A DNA stretch of 64,000 nucleotides from the NCBI RefSeq assembly GCF_004193775.1, contig NC_041008.1, positions 12,543,731 to 12,607,730 of the forward strand, given 5' to 3'. The DNA is from Glycine soja. Taxonomy: Eukaryota; Streptophyta; Magnoliopsida; Fabales; Fabaceae. Below are positions 24,584 through 38,329 of the stretch, piece after piece. The translations under genes were made by a program, and so were the position numbers. The stretch's first letter is position 1, and each line of letters starts with the position of its first letter. The notes beneath the pieces are model-generated. The model worked only from the letters and a program-made list of their open reading frames with translations. It did no database searches and was not told where the DNA came from.

Positions 24584-26182
24584 GAAGAGGGTGAATTATT
24601 TGTGCTTTTGTGTGTGAGTGTCCGATTTATCAATATTTGAATGAATACCAGAGGAGAACCATGATATATGGCAAAAAAATGTAACTGAAAGAAATTAAAG
24701 TTAATGAATCTGACGTGTTATTGCATTTACATTGGAAGAATATGAGGCGGATTGATTATTTTATGTGCATTTATCGCATTTGTACAAAATAGTACGGTTG
24801 ATACCGATAAGAGGTGAATTGTTCCGTTACCGTAACTGAATTTGGTATTGAGGTGCTTATGCATGAGCGAAAAGTCGGTGCGTACCTGTTGTGACAGATC
24901 ATTTTTTTTATTCTCCAAAGTGAGTGCAGCTCTAAGTTCGAGGAAATTGTGGGGAAAAAAGTGTGTTGCATGTAAATATTTGTGCAGGTGTCACTTTTCT
25001 CTAGGATAATGATTAAAAAAATCTGATAATAATATCATTAATTTACAATTATTTAAATCAACATTTTTAAATTAAATCATAACTTTAAACTAAAAGAAAT
25101 TAATGTAAATTTGAAATTGGTTTCTAAATTAATTGGATTAAAAAATAGCAAATAGTTTTTTTTAATTTTTTTTTTACTTTTCTTTTAATTTTTCTCATTT
25201 TTTTCTATTTTTTTGTCCATACAAATTTATACAGATATATAGTTATACAATTTACATATAATTGCAAGACCTAAATTTACAGTTCTCATTTTTCACAATA
25301 ATAAAAAGCTATTACTTGAAACATGCCCTATATTTAAGGTGTGTATAAGTGAAAACTCTTGATTATCATAAGAAATAAAATGATAAATTAATTTTTATTT
25401 GAATGGTTAATATTAAAAGATAAATATAGATATTTTTTTAAATAGTTACGGCCAATAATTAGTTTTAAATTTTAATCATTCATCAATGATTATATATGAT
25501 TATGATTTATAATTTTTTTATCATTTCTCACAACTATAAAGGAATATTTACTAGATACACATATATAAATCAAGTAAAAACTCTTAATGATTATTGAAAA
25601 TAAGAACAATAAATATATGACTAAATAATCAATTTAGTCCTTCAACTTTAATCTCACTTTCATTTTAGTTCTTAGGAAAACTCAAATAAGTCTTTGAAGT
25701 TTCGTAGTGTTTCATTTAAGTTAGTTGAATTAACATTTTTTTATTATTTTGATCCCAAAATTTATGTTATTATTATCTATTAAGTCTTTGTATTGCAAGG
25801 GATTAAAATGAAAACCCTAAAACAATTTTAAGGACTTATTTAAAATTTCCGTAGTTTCAAGAGCTAAAATACACAAAACACAAATTCAAAAACTAAATTC
25901 ATCATTTAGTCATAATATATATCACTAAATCACATTGGGTTTTGCACTTCTTTCTATATATCTATATTGCGCTTCTGGCCTACCTTTAAATGGTGAACAC
26001 ACGTATGCCAATCAGGCAAACAACTAAAAGGGGCATTTTTTTAAATTTTTTTACCAAATGAGGTAAATTTTAAATTAATACCATGAAAGGGGTAAGTCAT
26101 AGAGTAATCGACAACTTTTGAATTAAAAGTCAAAGTATTTTATAATTTCTTCTTTTCTCTATTGAAGTTATAAAAAATTTTA

Positions 26183-26554
26183 GGTTAAATTATTCATTTA
26201 GTCTCTATATTTTCATGATTCTTACTTTTTTAGTCCTTATAGTTTGAAAGTGATTTTTTTAGTCCCTATAGTTTACATTTTAATTCTCTTTTAGTCCCTG
26301 TAGTTTTGAAAGTGGTCTTTTTAGTCCTTATAATTTCATAATTCTTACTTTTTAGTTCCTATAGTTTTCAAATTATAGGGACTAAGAGAAAATTAAAATG
26401 TAAAGTATAGGGACTAAAAAGAACACTTTTAAACTACAAAGATTAAAAGAGAATTAAAATGTAAATTATAGGAATTAAAAAGACCATTTTCAAACTATAG
26501 AAATTAAAAAGGTAAGAACCATCAAATTATAGGAACCAAATGAGTGATTTAATC
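26183..26554. mobile_element. Mutator-type foldback MITE, 372 bp
   Basis: It is flanked by a perfect 9-bp direct repeat AAAATTTTA (26174-26182 and 26555-26563). The ends are inverted (GGTTAAATTATTCATTTAG and, reversed, GATTAAATCACTCATTTGG), and almost the whole element folds back, with repeated tttagtccctatag-type units. Copy 1 has only the uninterrupted target near 6968. The 9-bp duplication fits Mutator-like elements. No ORF. Confidence 0.85.
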
Positions 26555-27714
26555 AAAATTTTATGACTTTGATTTTTTATTATTTTTTTAAATACGACTT
26601 TAAAGTTTTAAGAGTTTTTTTTTAATTTTTTTCCCATGACTTTAAAGTTGAAATAGATTTTTTTTTATTGAGTTGTAAATTATTTTATGACTTCAACTTT
26701 TTCCACGTAAGGTATTTTTTAAATCACAAATAGTTTTTTTTAATTATTTAATGAATTAATGTATGTTTTCTTTTTAAATTTATTTAATATTTTTTATATT
26801 TTTTATTTAATATATTTACTATATTCAATATTTTCTATATTTTTTACTGATGTGAAGAATTATTATTTGTTTTATAAATAAATAAAAATTAAATAAAAAT
26901 ATTAAGTAAAAATTTAAACTTATCGTAATAGAGGGAGTGATAGTAAGAATGACTCATATGACCTTTATGAAGACATGATATTTGAATCAAAATAATAATA
27001 TTTAACATTAGTAACAAAAAATATATCAAATAAAATAATATACAAAAAATATTAAGTAACAGAATATAAAAAAAATATTAAACAAAACTAAAAAATGAAA
27101 ACATACATTAATTCATTAAATAATTAAAATAAAAAATTATTTATGATTTAAAAAATACCTTGCGTGTAAAAAAATTAAAGTTGTAAAATAATTTACAACT
27201 TCAATAAAAAAAAATCATTACAACTTTAAAGTCGTGTAAAAAAAAAGAATAGAAAATTCGTACAACTTTAAAATTGTGTTTAAAAAAAATTAAAATTATA
27301 AACTTTTTTACAATTTCAATGAAAAAAAATATAAAAAAAATCATAAAATAATTTATGATTTTTAACTTAGAAGTTATAAGTTATAGATTATCTTACAACT
27401 TATTCTTTTTCGGATATATATATATATATATATATATATGACATTTTTACTCTACCTTCTCGTATCCATCTCATTAACAAATTCTCACCAACCCAACCAC
27501 CTCATCAATACCTACCTACATAAACACACGTTTTTCACTCTACCTTTCTCTGTGCTATCTACTTTATTAAATTTCAACACATGTACTTTTCTCTCTTTAT
27601 ATGTATAATTTATCGCAATTATCATTTTTTTTCTCTTTATTTTTGCTCTTTTCTCCGTTGTTATAAAAACTCGATGGACCGATCGATTAAACTAAATAAA
27701 TGGCTTGGTGACTA

Positions 27715-27930
27715 TTATGAAATAACCACATAACCATAGTTATATGATTTTCTCCCCACCCTAGCAAACCTTGAATTGGTACTTGCATACCAATTCAGGC
27801 ACTTTTGCAATTTGGTTCTTTCCAATTCCCCATGAATTTGCGGGAGCAATAATGGGTTTAGTCTTGAGACGTAGAAACAACACGACTTTATCCAAGACAT
27901 ATAGAGTGTGGTAGAGGCACCATTGAACAT
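27715..27930 (-). other. Short ORF conserved in both duplicate copies, unknown (copy 2)
   Basis: This is the 71-codon counterpart of the ORF at 8163-8381, with the same start and frame and several amino-acid changes but no indel. An overlapping frame (WGIGKNQIAKVPELVCKYQF) stays open longer here. No domain is recognised. Confidence 0.2.
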
Positions 27931-28880
27931 CTTCTTTTTTCAAGCCTTGAGGGGAGTTGAGAGAGAGAGAGAGTCGATATGAGGCTGTCAAGGTAGAAAT
28001 GAAGAATGTCATGGAAGATGGAATCAAATTAAAGCTGAAAAGAGAAAAAAATCAAAGTGTTGGTTGGAAAGGATAGGGTTTGGCAGATGTAAGGAAGAAA
28101 AGGGAGAGTATTTTTTTAAAGAATGAGAAGTTGCGTGCATACGAGAGAGGGTTAAAAATAAAAAAGATGGCAAGATGTTTGTATTAGTTATTAAATGTAT
28201 AAATTAGACAATTTCATCTATTGAGCACCTTTTTGTGCAATCTTTCTAGTAATTGTATTAGATATTAAAAATGTATATATTAGACCATTTTTTATATACC
28301 AAACCTTCTTTATGCTAGTATATATAATAGGTAAGATGATATAAACTAAAAATACCAATTTGAAAAGAATTTGGATTCCTTAGTTCAGTATATATGAAAA
28401 CATTTTATATTTTTCCATGAGAAACTATAATTGTAATGTACTTATCATTATTATTAACAAACTTGATATTGTCAATGCCACCTCTCAACCCTATTATGGC
28501 AATCAGATGTTGCCCTAACTCTTTTTAGTTATAATTGCTTACGTTTGTGGGTGCAGTTTTGGCTTGAGTGTTTATCTTGTTTTCATGATGCTTTCATAGA
28601 TGATATATTGATATGGCAAGAAAAATGACTGGTATTCCCATTATCCAAATAAGTTCAGTGATAGAAATAGACAAATTTCTAAGAAATTATGTATCAAACA
28701 TTTCTTATTGGTTGGTTTGATAAATTTGAGGTATGTCTAAATCAGCTTGTTAAATGGCTAAAAGTTGCTTGAAAATTATACCTGTTCAATAGAGACGGTG
28801 GGAATAGGATTCTGACACAGTGGAGCAACCCCAACTCTATTCACACCGAATAAAGAGGTGTGTGTGAGAGAGTCTTACAC

Positions 28881-31499
28881 TATTACAAAAGTGTTTTTTC
28901 ACGTTATCGTATTTATATTGATTATCAAAAAATTAATGTAGTAAATGATACGGTAACATTTTTGAAAATAATACAAACTATTTTAATCCCACTAAAACCA
29001 TTTGATATGAACGTTACGAAGACTTTTATAAAAATTGTCTTTGTTAGTTGACCTAGCTATTATCATTTTTGAAAGCCGTCTTTGATCAAAGTTATAAAAT
29101 TTTTAATTATTTATTTATTTTCAGTTTTCCTTCTTAATTAATAAAATATATTATTTCCCTTTAAGTTTAATAACATCGTCATCAGATAAGTTTAAGTGAG
29201 TCTCCGAATAACTCAGTCTATACAAAACGCAGCCAACAATGCAAGTTCGCAATCCTGACGCGAAGCTCTTCATCATTTTTATGCACTGCACTATGTTACT
29301 TTGGGTGTTTAACTTCCGAGTTTTCCTCACAAAGCATAGAAGTATGGAGTGTCATCGGTTTTTCAGGATGTCCATTGAATAGTGAACCCCATTGTAGTTC
29401 TGAAGTCAGAACCTATCACCACTCATTTACTGATAAAATAATTAGAGTTTTATGTTCTTGGAATTCATCCCATTGATATAGCTAATGTCTTACTAATCCC
29501 ATGAGCCTAGCTCACTTGATTGGCTTTTGCAAGTTCCTAACTGTGCCCCCACCCCTGATGGAACATCCCTTTCCTTTTTCTCTTCTCCTTGGCTCCAAAT
29601 CGAGGTCCCTAGGCCAATGTCATAGTAGGTCCTAGTTTGTTTATATAGACGAATGTTAGCAGTTAATATGTTATATTAGAGGGTCCTTGTACCCAACTAC
29701 CCATAAAAATGCCAATTCTAACTGGGGATCCTAAATTCCCCCGACATCAAAGATATTAATAATTCTTGTGTGCTACTGTAGAAATGCAGGACTGCCAAAT
29801 GCTTAAACCCATCCTTGGTTTGTATTTGTTAAATAATGGAAAGTCGCAGGATATTCATGAAGTATTGTGTATCTTAGAGAAAAAATGACGTCATTTTTGT
29901 CTAAAATTAATAGCGTCGTTTTCATGCTATCCCTTCACATTACGACACATTACTTGTAACATGGCACATCAGCATTCCACAGAAAAAAATGACACATTAC
30001 GGGCCATGTTAGATTTTGCCATTAAGACTTTAAGGTTAAAGAACAGAATTGGATGGTTTTTAACAATGAAGGATCCAATTCAACTATTTAATAATTAAAA
30101 AACTAAGTTGATTAAAAATATTATAAAACAAAAACAGTAATGTAGCCTTAATTATATAATTATAGTTGTAGCCCCAAACAATGTTTGCCTAATTACCCTT
30201 TTAGTCTCTGAAATCATGAGAAGCGGCTATGGTAGTCCTTGAATTTAGAATAATATAAAATAAATCATTAAAGATTTTAGTTTTATTATTTAAGCCTCCC
30301 AATTTATATATGTAATGTCACTTTGGTTCATGCAGGTGTAAACTAAGTGATAATTAGGAACTAGAATAATTGTTATTGAAGTTAGGAATTGGAGGAAACA
30401 ATTAAAATTTTATCATCAACATATTTGATATTTTTCTAATTTCAAGGACTATTATAATGGTGTCTTTTTTGTGTGAGAATTATAATAGTGTCCTACTCTT
30501 ACAACTTGATAGAATGAATGTTAATTTCTTTCTTTCTGCTCATATTATTAATTAGTAGAAGTCATGAATACAAATAACTGATATGAGTACATTGTACGTA
30601 CTTAATCCAACAATCAGTTGACTAGCAAACACACGAAAGCAAACAAAAGAAAATGGCCCATGAATTTATCTAAATGCTTCAGAAGACAATATAGAAGTTC
30701 AAAGAGACCACGAGTATTGTGATGCACAAATATTTTTTTTTTATCAGCAAATTAAAATATACAAACGAAACTAGGCTCCAGAGGTACCAAAAGAGTTTTC
30801 ATGAGAAGAATAAGCATACCACCTTGTCTAATATCCCCCACCTCAGCCAAAGGTGACTTATTTTTATGAGATTGTGACATAAATAATACATATAAGTTTC
30901 AATATATTTTTAGTTATTATAATTTAATATTTTTTTACTTTTCATTTTTATAATATTTATTTCTTACAAATTATATTTATTTTGATTTTAGTTTCTAAAA
31001 TAATTTAAATAATATTTTTTTACTGTTTAAAGTGTTAAATAGATTCCCTTACAAGAAAAAAAATACTTAAATTAAAAAGTATACTTAAGCTAAAAGTTAT
31101 ATACGTCTTTCTAATAAGAAAAATAATGAATATTAATAGAATATACTAGAGATACTAACTCTTATACAAAAGTTATATGTAGTTCTTTTAGTAGAGAAGA
31201 ATTTGTCCTGTCGATCAATATATAATTCCTTAACATATATAGTTCTGTTAAATTCAACCGTATGTTCCACCATATTTTAATTTCATGGTATTTTTCATTT
31301 ACCTCGCAACTGAGAAGAAAAAACATAAATACAAAAAAGATAACAATTCAATAAAAGGCAAGAAATAGAAATTCAGGACCAATTTCATAATACTCTAACA
31401 TTCACGATCCATCCATGATTTATTTACGGCATGATATGTTTATTTTCCATCAAGCACAGAACTCACAACATATATAGTGCAAGCCTATGCACCTTGGCA
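28881..31499. other. Intergenic region downstream of PLP-B
   Basis: Mostly AT-rich. A less AT-rich stretch at about 29220-29800 has no long ORF and could be old retroelement DNA, but no family is recognised. No gene, RNA or repeat boundary could be supported. Confidence 0.4.
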
Positions 31500-31519
31500 T
31501 TTATTCTAGTATATTTATT
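31500..31519 (-). promoter_or_regulatory. PLP-B poly(A) signals
   Basis: Two AATAAA motifs on the minus strand (31514-31519 and 31500-31505), 9 and 23 nt past the stop codon. Confidence 0.45.
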
Positions 31520-31527
31520 CTTCATGC

Positions 31528-34500
31528 CTAAGAACGGTCAAACAGGTCTGTAACAGCTTTAATAAATGGTCGTCCCCTTTTTTCCTTCGATTTATTCCTC
31601 AAACGCAGCTGCTTCTCAGTGTACAGAACCTCAGCCAGCCTTCATGAAAATTAAAAAAAAATCCTCATGAAATTAGCATTTCTTATTCACTTGAGTGAAT
31701 TGAAAAATACCATATACTATAGCCAAACTTTCATCCATATATACTATCTTATTCCATATAACAAACAATAAAATATAGTTCACACACCTTTTAAGAGCTT
31801 TAGCATTTGTTCCCCATTCTTTTTCTTCCTCTGGTTGAAAAGTAGTCACATTCATGCTATAAACTGGTTGTTTCAGCAAGTTCTGTCCAACCTTTTCAAG
31901 ATTTTCCAAGTTCATAGCAGTGGCATTATCGAGGGCATCCATGGATGGATCCAAGTTATATTCCTGTGCATTAAGATTCCTCATGTTATAGATTGCTACG
32001 AAGTAAAATATTCATCAAATGAAAACCTTATATATATTATTACGAAAAATATTGAATTAAGATGAAAATTATTGATTTTAATTTCTTTATTGTTGTAGCA
32101 CAAAAGCAGAAGGAGAAAGTCTGTGCATAACACAACCATAATTTCGTCTGACAAGTTTATTAAACTCGGTTTATACTTTCACACCTTAATTTAAGGGTAC
32201 AAACTGTAAGTAAACATGCGCGCTCTTACCCTCTTCATTTGGAGATATTATTTTGATCTTGAACCATATGTGGTTCATAAATTAATTGTTACATGACATG
32301 TAAGTAACTGTCATTAGTTTTTTCTTGTCGATTGAAAAACTTAAATGATACTATCATGTAGAGATTGGTTGGAACTATGGACACATTGTAATCCTGGACT
32401 ACCAGATAATTTTTCCTTAATTTTCCTTTAATTAAGTTTTTAATGTGATGAATATCCACTTTCCGAATCCATGTTCCTTGCACTTGAACTACCTAAGTTC
32501 AAATTAAGTGTGGTATCCTTTTTAAATCGTTTTGTTTTTTTTTACTGATATCATTATATTTTTAAAAGAAGATCAAAATTACATTTTTTTTAAATGAAAG
32601 TAGTAAAACTGATCAAATTTTCACATATCAAACACTTTTTATGCCATAAGAATCAGGGATTTTAAAAATCCAAAGTCACACCAACAAGTGGTTGGTGCAA
32701 GAAAAAATGAATTTGGTATCCTTAAATAAGTTCTTAAGTCTATAATTGGAGATTAAAGGTGATCAATCAATTCTCAAACCCAGATTAATTGTCAGAAAGT
32801 CTATAAATATACGAATAACAATAATCTGAAACCAAAATCCACATTGCACCATACCTGAATTCGAAGGTAGTAGTCAGAAGATTGGAGGCCTGGGTAGACT
32901 GTGGTAAGGTAAAACTCAGTCATATCTTTAGAAGCATAATCATAAGCATTAGTTGCAAGGCCTGACCCCGCCCATACAGTTGCTGAGAACTGATCTGCAA
33001 CTTGGGCATCATAACCCACAGCCTTCGCAGTTCCACAGCCTATAGACAATAACAGGATTTTGGTATATTCATTTGACTTTTTATAACTGATGTCGAGATT
33101 CTTTTCCAGCTTCTGTTGCTTTATCACTTCATTGACAGCAGCCATGGCCTGGAAACAGAATTTTTCATCATGCACAAATTATTGAGTTTCCATAAAGTTC
33201 TTTAAACTGGGACCACATATATTAAATAAGTGAAAATGTTGATTAACTTAATGTATTTTTTTGGTTGTACACCCACATGCCAAAATTGATTTTGTTTCTA
33301 TTTTCGTCAAAATACAATGTTTTTTGTCATTCATGTTCGATAATGATCATTTTGCTTCCGAGCATTAATTTGATTAGAAACGATATAAAGTAACTCTTGC
33401 GATGACTTGAAGAATTTACTGTTTTTAAATCCAACTTTTTTTCCATGCAAAAAAAAAATCTATATAAATCAATTCACTTGAAAATAAATTTTAACCAAAA
33501 TCAATTTAATTTAAAATTAATTTCATAAACTCTCATCCAAAAACACACTTAAGGTTTAATTGTTGTTGAACTATAAGAGTTAAATAACATTATTTTAATT
33601 TTAATATGATATATTAAATAAAAAATAACAAAATTCATAACTTTATAATTTATAAATGTCATACTAAACATATAATATCAAGACACAATAATGTTAATTA
33701 GAAACTAAAGTTAAAAAAATATATAATTATATAACCATCAATCATTATAATATTGATTGAAAATGTATCAATTATTACAATAATATTAATTTTATGAAAA
33801 AAAATCTTTTTCCATAAATCCGTTATAGTTAGTAAAACAAAAATTCTAATAAAACTATTTTACTTAGTCAGCCAAATTCTGAACTAGTTTAATCATTTTT
33901 ACATCCATTACTTTACATGGCTCATTTTCAAGTTTAAATATATGGCTTTGTGTCTGATACTTGGTTTGATTGATCTAACCCATCAGATTCTTATATGGTA
34001 ACATAAATGCACAAAGCTCATTAATTATTTTTTAATATTTATTTTTTGGTTTTTACAGATTTTTCTCCTAAAGTAATCTTGTTGAAATAATAGTATGCCA
34101 TCAAATATGGGTATTTCTTTCTGCGATAATTCAAATCTTAATTGATCACGCTATGAAATCATTTCTGCTAGATCTAATCTCATTAGATTTTTTTTAATAT
34201 TTATTGTAAGATACTTTTTTTAGATATGGATCACATTAAAATTAGATCTTAGTTTCAGTATTCAACTAAGCTATACAGCGAATTTTTATATATTTTTTAC
34301 TGCATATTATATAGTTCTCTTAATTTTGACGGCATAAACGAAGGCCTTTAAGAAACTTACAAATAATGAACTAATCGATTCCTTGTGCCCCACTATTAAA
34401 TTTTGGCTTAAAAAAATTATAATAAGGTATATAAGATATAGTTAACACTTATTGTAATTACCATTAATGTATTAGTTTGCTAAAAATGATTTTTTTCACA

Positions 34501-36740
34501 GTAACCATAGCAGTTTCATTTTTTAGTTTACCGGATTAGTTGCTGCAACGCCACCATCAACCAAATTGAATTCAGTGCCATCATTCTCAAAGTAATAGGG
34601 TGGAAGATAAGTTGGTGCTGCTGAGGTCCCAATGCATATATCTGACAGCTTCGCATCAAAGCTAGGAACTGTCTTCAGCTGCATGATCAAAATAGCAAAA
34701 TCATAATCGTTTATCCTTTTTTCAGAATGAATGGATAAAAAGGAAGAGATCATAAAGGAAAGTAAAGGTAAAGAGAAAAATTAATATATTACAAATAAAA
34801 TAATGAGAAATAAAGAGAAAAATAAGAAGAAAAGTAGGGATAAAATGAGATAATATGCTAAAAAATAAAAACAAGAATATTCTTTTGATGTACAATAATC
34901 ATAATAAAAAATAGAATCTAAGGTATTGTGTAAATTACTCAAAATCCACCACTATTAGGTCGAGCTAAGTGGTTCAAGTTGAATATATATACATTATTAA
35001 GTTTATATATAAGCATGAAATTATTTGAAGTATTATTATTTATACAAATTTTAAAAGTTAATGCTGTACACAAAGATATAGTATGTTATACGAACCTGAA
35101 AGTTTGAGAATATAACTGGGTGAAGTTTCTTAAGGTCGAAGGTTGGTATTACAACATTGGTCAGTGTCTGGCTCAATCGCGTATCCTGCAGCAACTCACG
35201 TGCTTTATTATGTAAGAACTTGCCGTCGTACTTGGGACCCGGGAATGCATTATCCCAACCACTGCATATTGTTCGATCATAATTAGTAATCAAACGCTTC
35301 CACAAGGTAAAACAAAAAATTCATCTAACTTGCACGTACCACCTTCAAGCGTTTCTAATGATTTTTACCCTAACCATACTTTAGAAATCCTTGTAAGATT
35401 TGTCGGAGACGTAAATAAACATTTTTACATTTGTTGTCAATGCAATTCATGTAAAAATGTTTATTTACATAATTTCTGTCTATCAAACTAACAAAATTGA
35501 TAAAAATTATATGATTATAATATTTTTAAACAATTGAAGAATTTGATTGAACTTTTTAATAATTAGAGAAGTATTTTAAATAATTTGAAGAATTTGAGTT
35601 GAATTTTTTAATAATAATGGATCTTAACTTTTAATTGTAATTAAGAGATAAATTATATAATTAAGCTTTAATTCATTTCATAATATATAAATTAAATACC
35701 TAGTTTCATTGAATATAGAAGGACCGTATTTTTTATAAAATTCTATGATTCCGCTGGGAGTAAACAGAGGGTGAGTGGGGTCGTCTGGGTGAGGAGTAGT
35801 GAGCATAGCAGTCATGAGTCCTCCTGTGCTAGTCCCTGCTATGACATCAAAATAACTTGCTAGTGATGCACTTTTATCCCATGCCTGCAACTCAAACAAA
35901 CAAAATTGTTAAAACTTATGTAATATATATTTTCTTCGAGGGATATTGCTCGTTGAGTATCATTACTGTGAGCAAAAGTATGCAATGTAACATTTGTGAA
36001 GCATGAAAACTAAAATCATCATATAGTGAAAGAGTTGTACCAAATGAATTTCATATTAATTATTCTTTCATTTAAAGAAACTAATTCGATAAGCAAGCAT
36101 ATTAAACCTTTATGCGTTGAAAGATCTTATAGATAGTAAAATCTTCAAACTTAAAATTTTGTTTCCACCACGAAAGAGTGGCATTCGACTCCCACTCACT
36201 ATAGAAGCTAGGTATTATAAGTTATATAACTGATTAATGAAAAAAACTAACAGTACTAATATTACGTGTATGTACATAATAATTCATGAATTTGCTGAAA
36301 TATGATCTCCTAATATCATCACCAAAACTTGAAAATGTATGTTTTATGTACTTTTGTTCATTTTAGTAGAGTAAAAAAAAAAGGAAAAGAGGATTACCAC
36401 ATAAAACATGAACCTCGAGAATTCATCAACATGAAAAATACTAATGAGCTAGGACAATTAAGGCACTCATAAACGTATTTTAATTTATAAATACGTGTGT
36501 CTTGTGCGAGTAATTAATGCTTCAGATAAAATAAAATAAAAAGTGTATATATTGGTCATTGACCTGAAGAGCCTTTTCGAAGTGGTCAAGAACTACAGCT
36601 GGAATGATACCCCTTATACCACCTCCATCTATGCTGAGAATGGTTACGAGGTTTCCATAGATTGGAGATGGTAGAGGTGTATTGAGTCCACCGATCAACT
36701 GAGAAGAAAAAACTAGGAAAAGCAAAAGGAACGCAGACAT
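31528..36740 (-). CDS. Patatin-like phospholipase / lipid acyl hydrolase (PLP-B), seven exons
   Basis: Exons on the minus strand: 36740-36564, 35884-35700, 35261-35096, 34678-34532, 33148-32855, 31963-31788, 31639-31528. Splice sites are GT-AG and the phases match PLP-A exactly; total 1257 nt, 418 aa. Start chosen at 36740 because it opens a clean signal peptide ([14 protein letters not shown]) and matches PLP-A; an in-frame Met far upstream would lie beyond the TATA box. DGGGIRG (38-44) forms the oxyanion loop, Ser78 lies in GTSTG, and Asp217 in DGG completes the dyad. Exon 5 carries 14 extra residues around [19 protein letters not shown]. It is a tandem paralogue of PLP-A, well diverged, with no lesion. 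Same predicted role: secreted or vacuolar acyl hydrolase. Confidence 0.93.
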
Positions 36741-36834
36741 TTTTTTTTTCTTTTCTAAGTGTTTCAAAAGAGAATAGAAGTTGAAGGGGATGTCAAGAAT
36801 GAACACCTTGTATTGTTCTTTGCAAATACGAAGG

Positions 36835-36842
36835 TATTTATA
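36835..36842 (-). promoter_or_regulatory. PLP-B TATA box
   Basis: TATAAATA on the minus strand, about 95 nt upstream of the ATG, in the same position as in PLP-A. Confidence 0.7.
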
Positions 36843-37595
36843 AACTGTGTAACCGATCGATGGAAATACCAACACTAAACAAAAGCCACAATTTTTTTTT
36901 TTGGGAATATACGATAATTATTTATTAAAGATGCTGAGAGCCTATTCGCACGTATTTTTTTTATTATTAAACTACATGTAATCTCTACTGAAAACAATTT
37001 TATTTATGTCGGATAAGATCGGTTAGAACTACAAAATTATCCTTTTAAATATTTAGTACAATTATATATTCAAAATTTAATCTAAAGATAATTAAGTTGG
37101 AATAACCCTACATCAATTAATCATATTATTCATGGTTTGTTTGTACCTAGATAAGTGTTTGTTGGAAATATAGGTGACAAATATTATTTAAAAATTAAAA
37201 AGGATAGTTAAAAGATGAAAATATAGTTTTTTTTTTATAAAAATTAATTAAAGGCTATTCAGCTAATTCATTGAATTACAATATTTAAGAAAATTAATTA
37301 TTGACATGTTTACATGAATTTTTTTATAAATTCTATTTTCCCTTTATATATATATTTTTAAGTAATTATAACTTCATATTTTTAATCAATTTTAAGCTCT
37401 TATTATATTCATTTAATGATTAAATATTTTATTGAAACTAAAATAAACAGTATACATAGTCTAAGAGAAGGTGAGGGTTATTAGACTGATCTCTGAATTA
37501 AGAGGGGAGAAGGAGAATTTATTTTAAAATATTAAGGATAAAAATAGAAAATAATAATTTATAAATTATAAGATTAAACTATGCTTCTAGCTATC

Positions 37596-37650
<55 letters not shown>

Positions 37651-38329
37651 TTGATATAAAGATAGCGAGATAGACTTACTAAACAATGTAGCTGATAAGT
37701 TGGTGGGATTTAGTTGTTTTCTCTTTTCTCTTGATTAATGTACCAAAAATAAAAATAAAAACACCTTTATTTTAGTTAAATAACTTTATAAAAAAATCAA
37801 ATTTATAAATTAATTAAAATCGCTTAATACAAAAGTTGATGCTATTGTTGTGAAAATAACATCTATACAAATGATTTGTCTAACTAAGAACAATTGTAGA
37901 GTTTTTTTTTTAATAACAACTGCAGAGAGTTTTTAAAAATAATTTTTAACTTCAAAGTTGCGTTTTGCACTTCCATTATTAAAGACCAATGTGGTGGAGC
38001 CACTAGTAAAAAGTGTAATGCTACTAGTTGTGAATGTCCTTTTAAGTTATTCAAAGCTATGAGAGTGAAAACTAAAACTGATGTTGTACATGAAGACCCA
38101 TAAAAAAATAATTAAACAATTCTAACACAGTGTCTACTATTATAGATGGTCTAATTATTCAATAGTAACCGATGATATATGATCGGTCGCATGTATTAAT
38201 TATTGGTTTAAATATATTTTTGGTATTTGATAAATATATGTTTTTTAAGTTTGGTCCTTAATAATTTTTTTTCTTTAATTTGAGTCTCTAATATTTGAAT
38301 TTTTTTATTTGAGATCTCTATTGTTAGTT
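36843..38329. other. PLP-B upstream region
   Basis: AT-rich non-coding sequence with a (TA)n tract at 37599-37645. No gene or element end is recognised. Confidence 0.5.

Larger units (their letters stand above)
21744..28880. repeat. Segmental duplication, copy 2
   Basis: This is the partner of 1-9325. It lacks the insertion block at 1882-5325. It carries its own insertions at 22639-23232, about 23816-23940 (with a (TA)n tract), about 24125-24583 and 26183-26554. Apart from these it is AT-rich non-coding sequence. It ends near 28880, just before unique sequence that leads to PLP-B. Confidence 0.85.

Noticed and set aside
28876..28902. Possible second CACTA-type end (CACTATTACAAAAGTG)
   Set aside because: No matching inverted end was found downstream and no target duplication is visible.
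36740..36875. Longer N-terminus for PLP-B starting at an upstream ATG
   Set aside because: That start lies above the TATA box, would bury the signal peptide, and has no counterpart in PLP-A.
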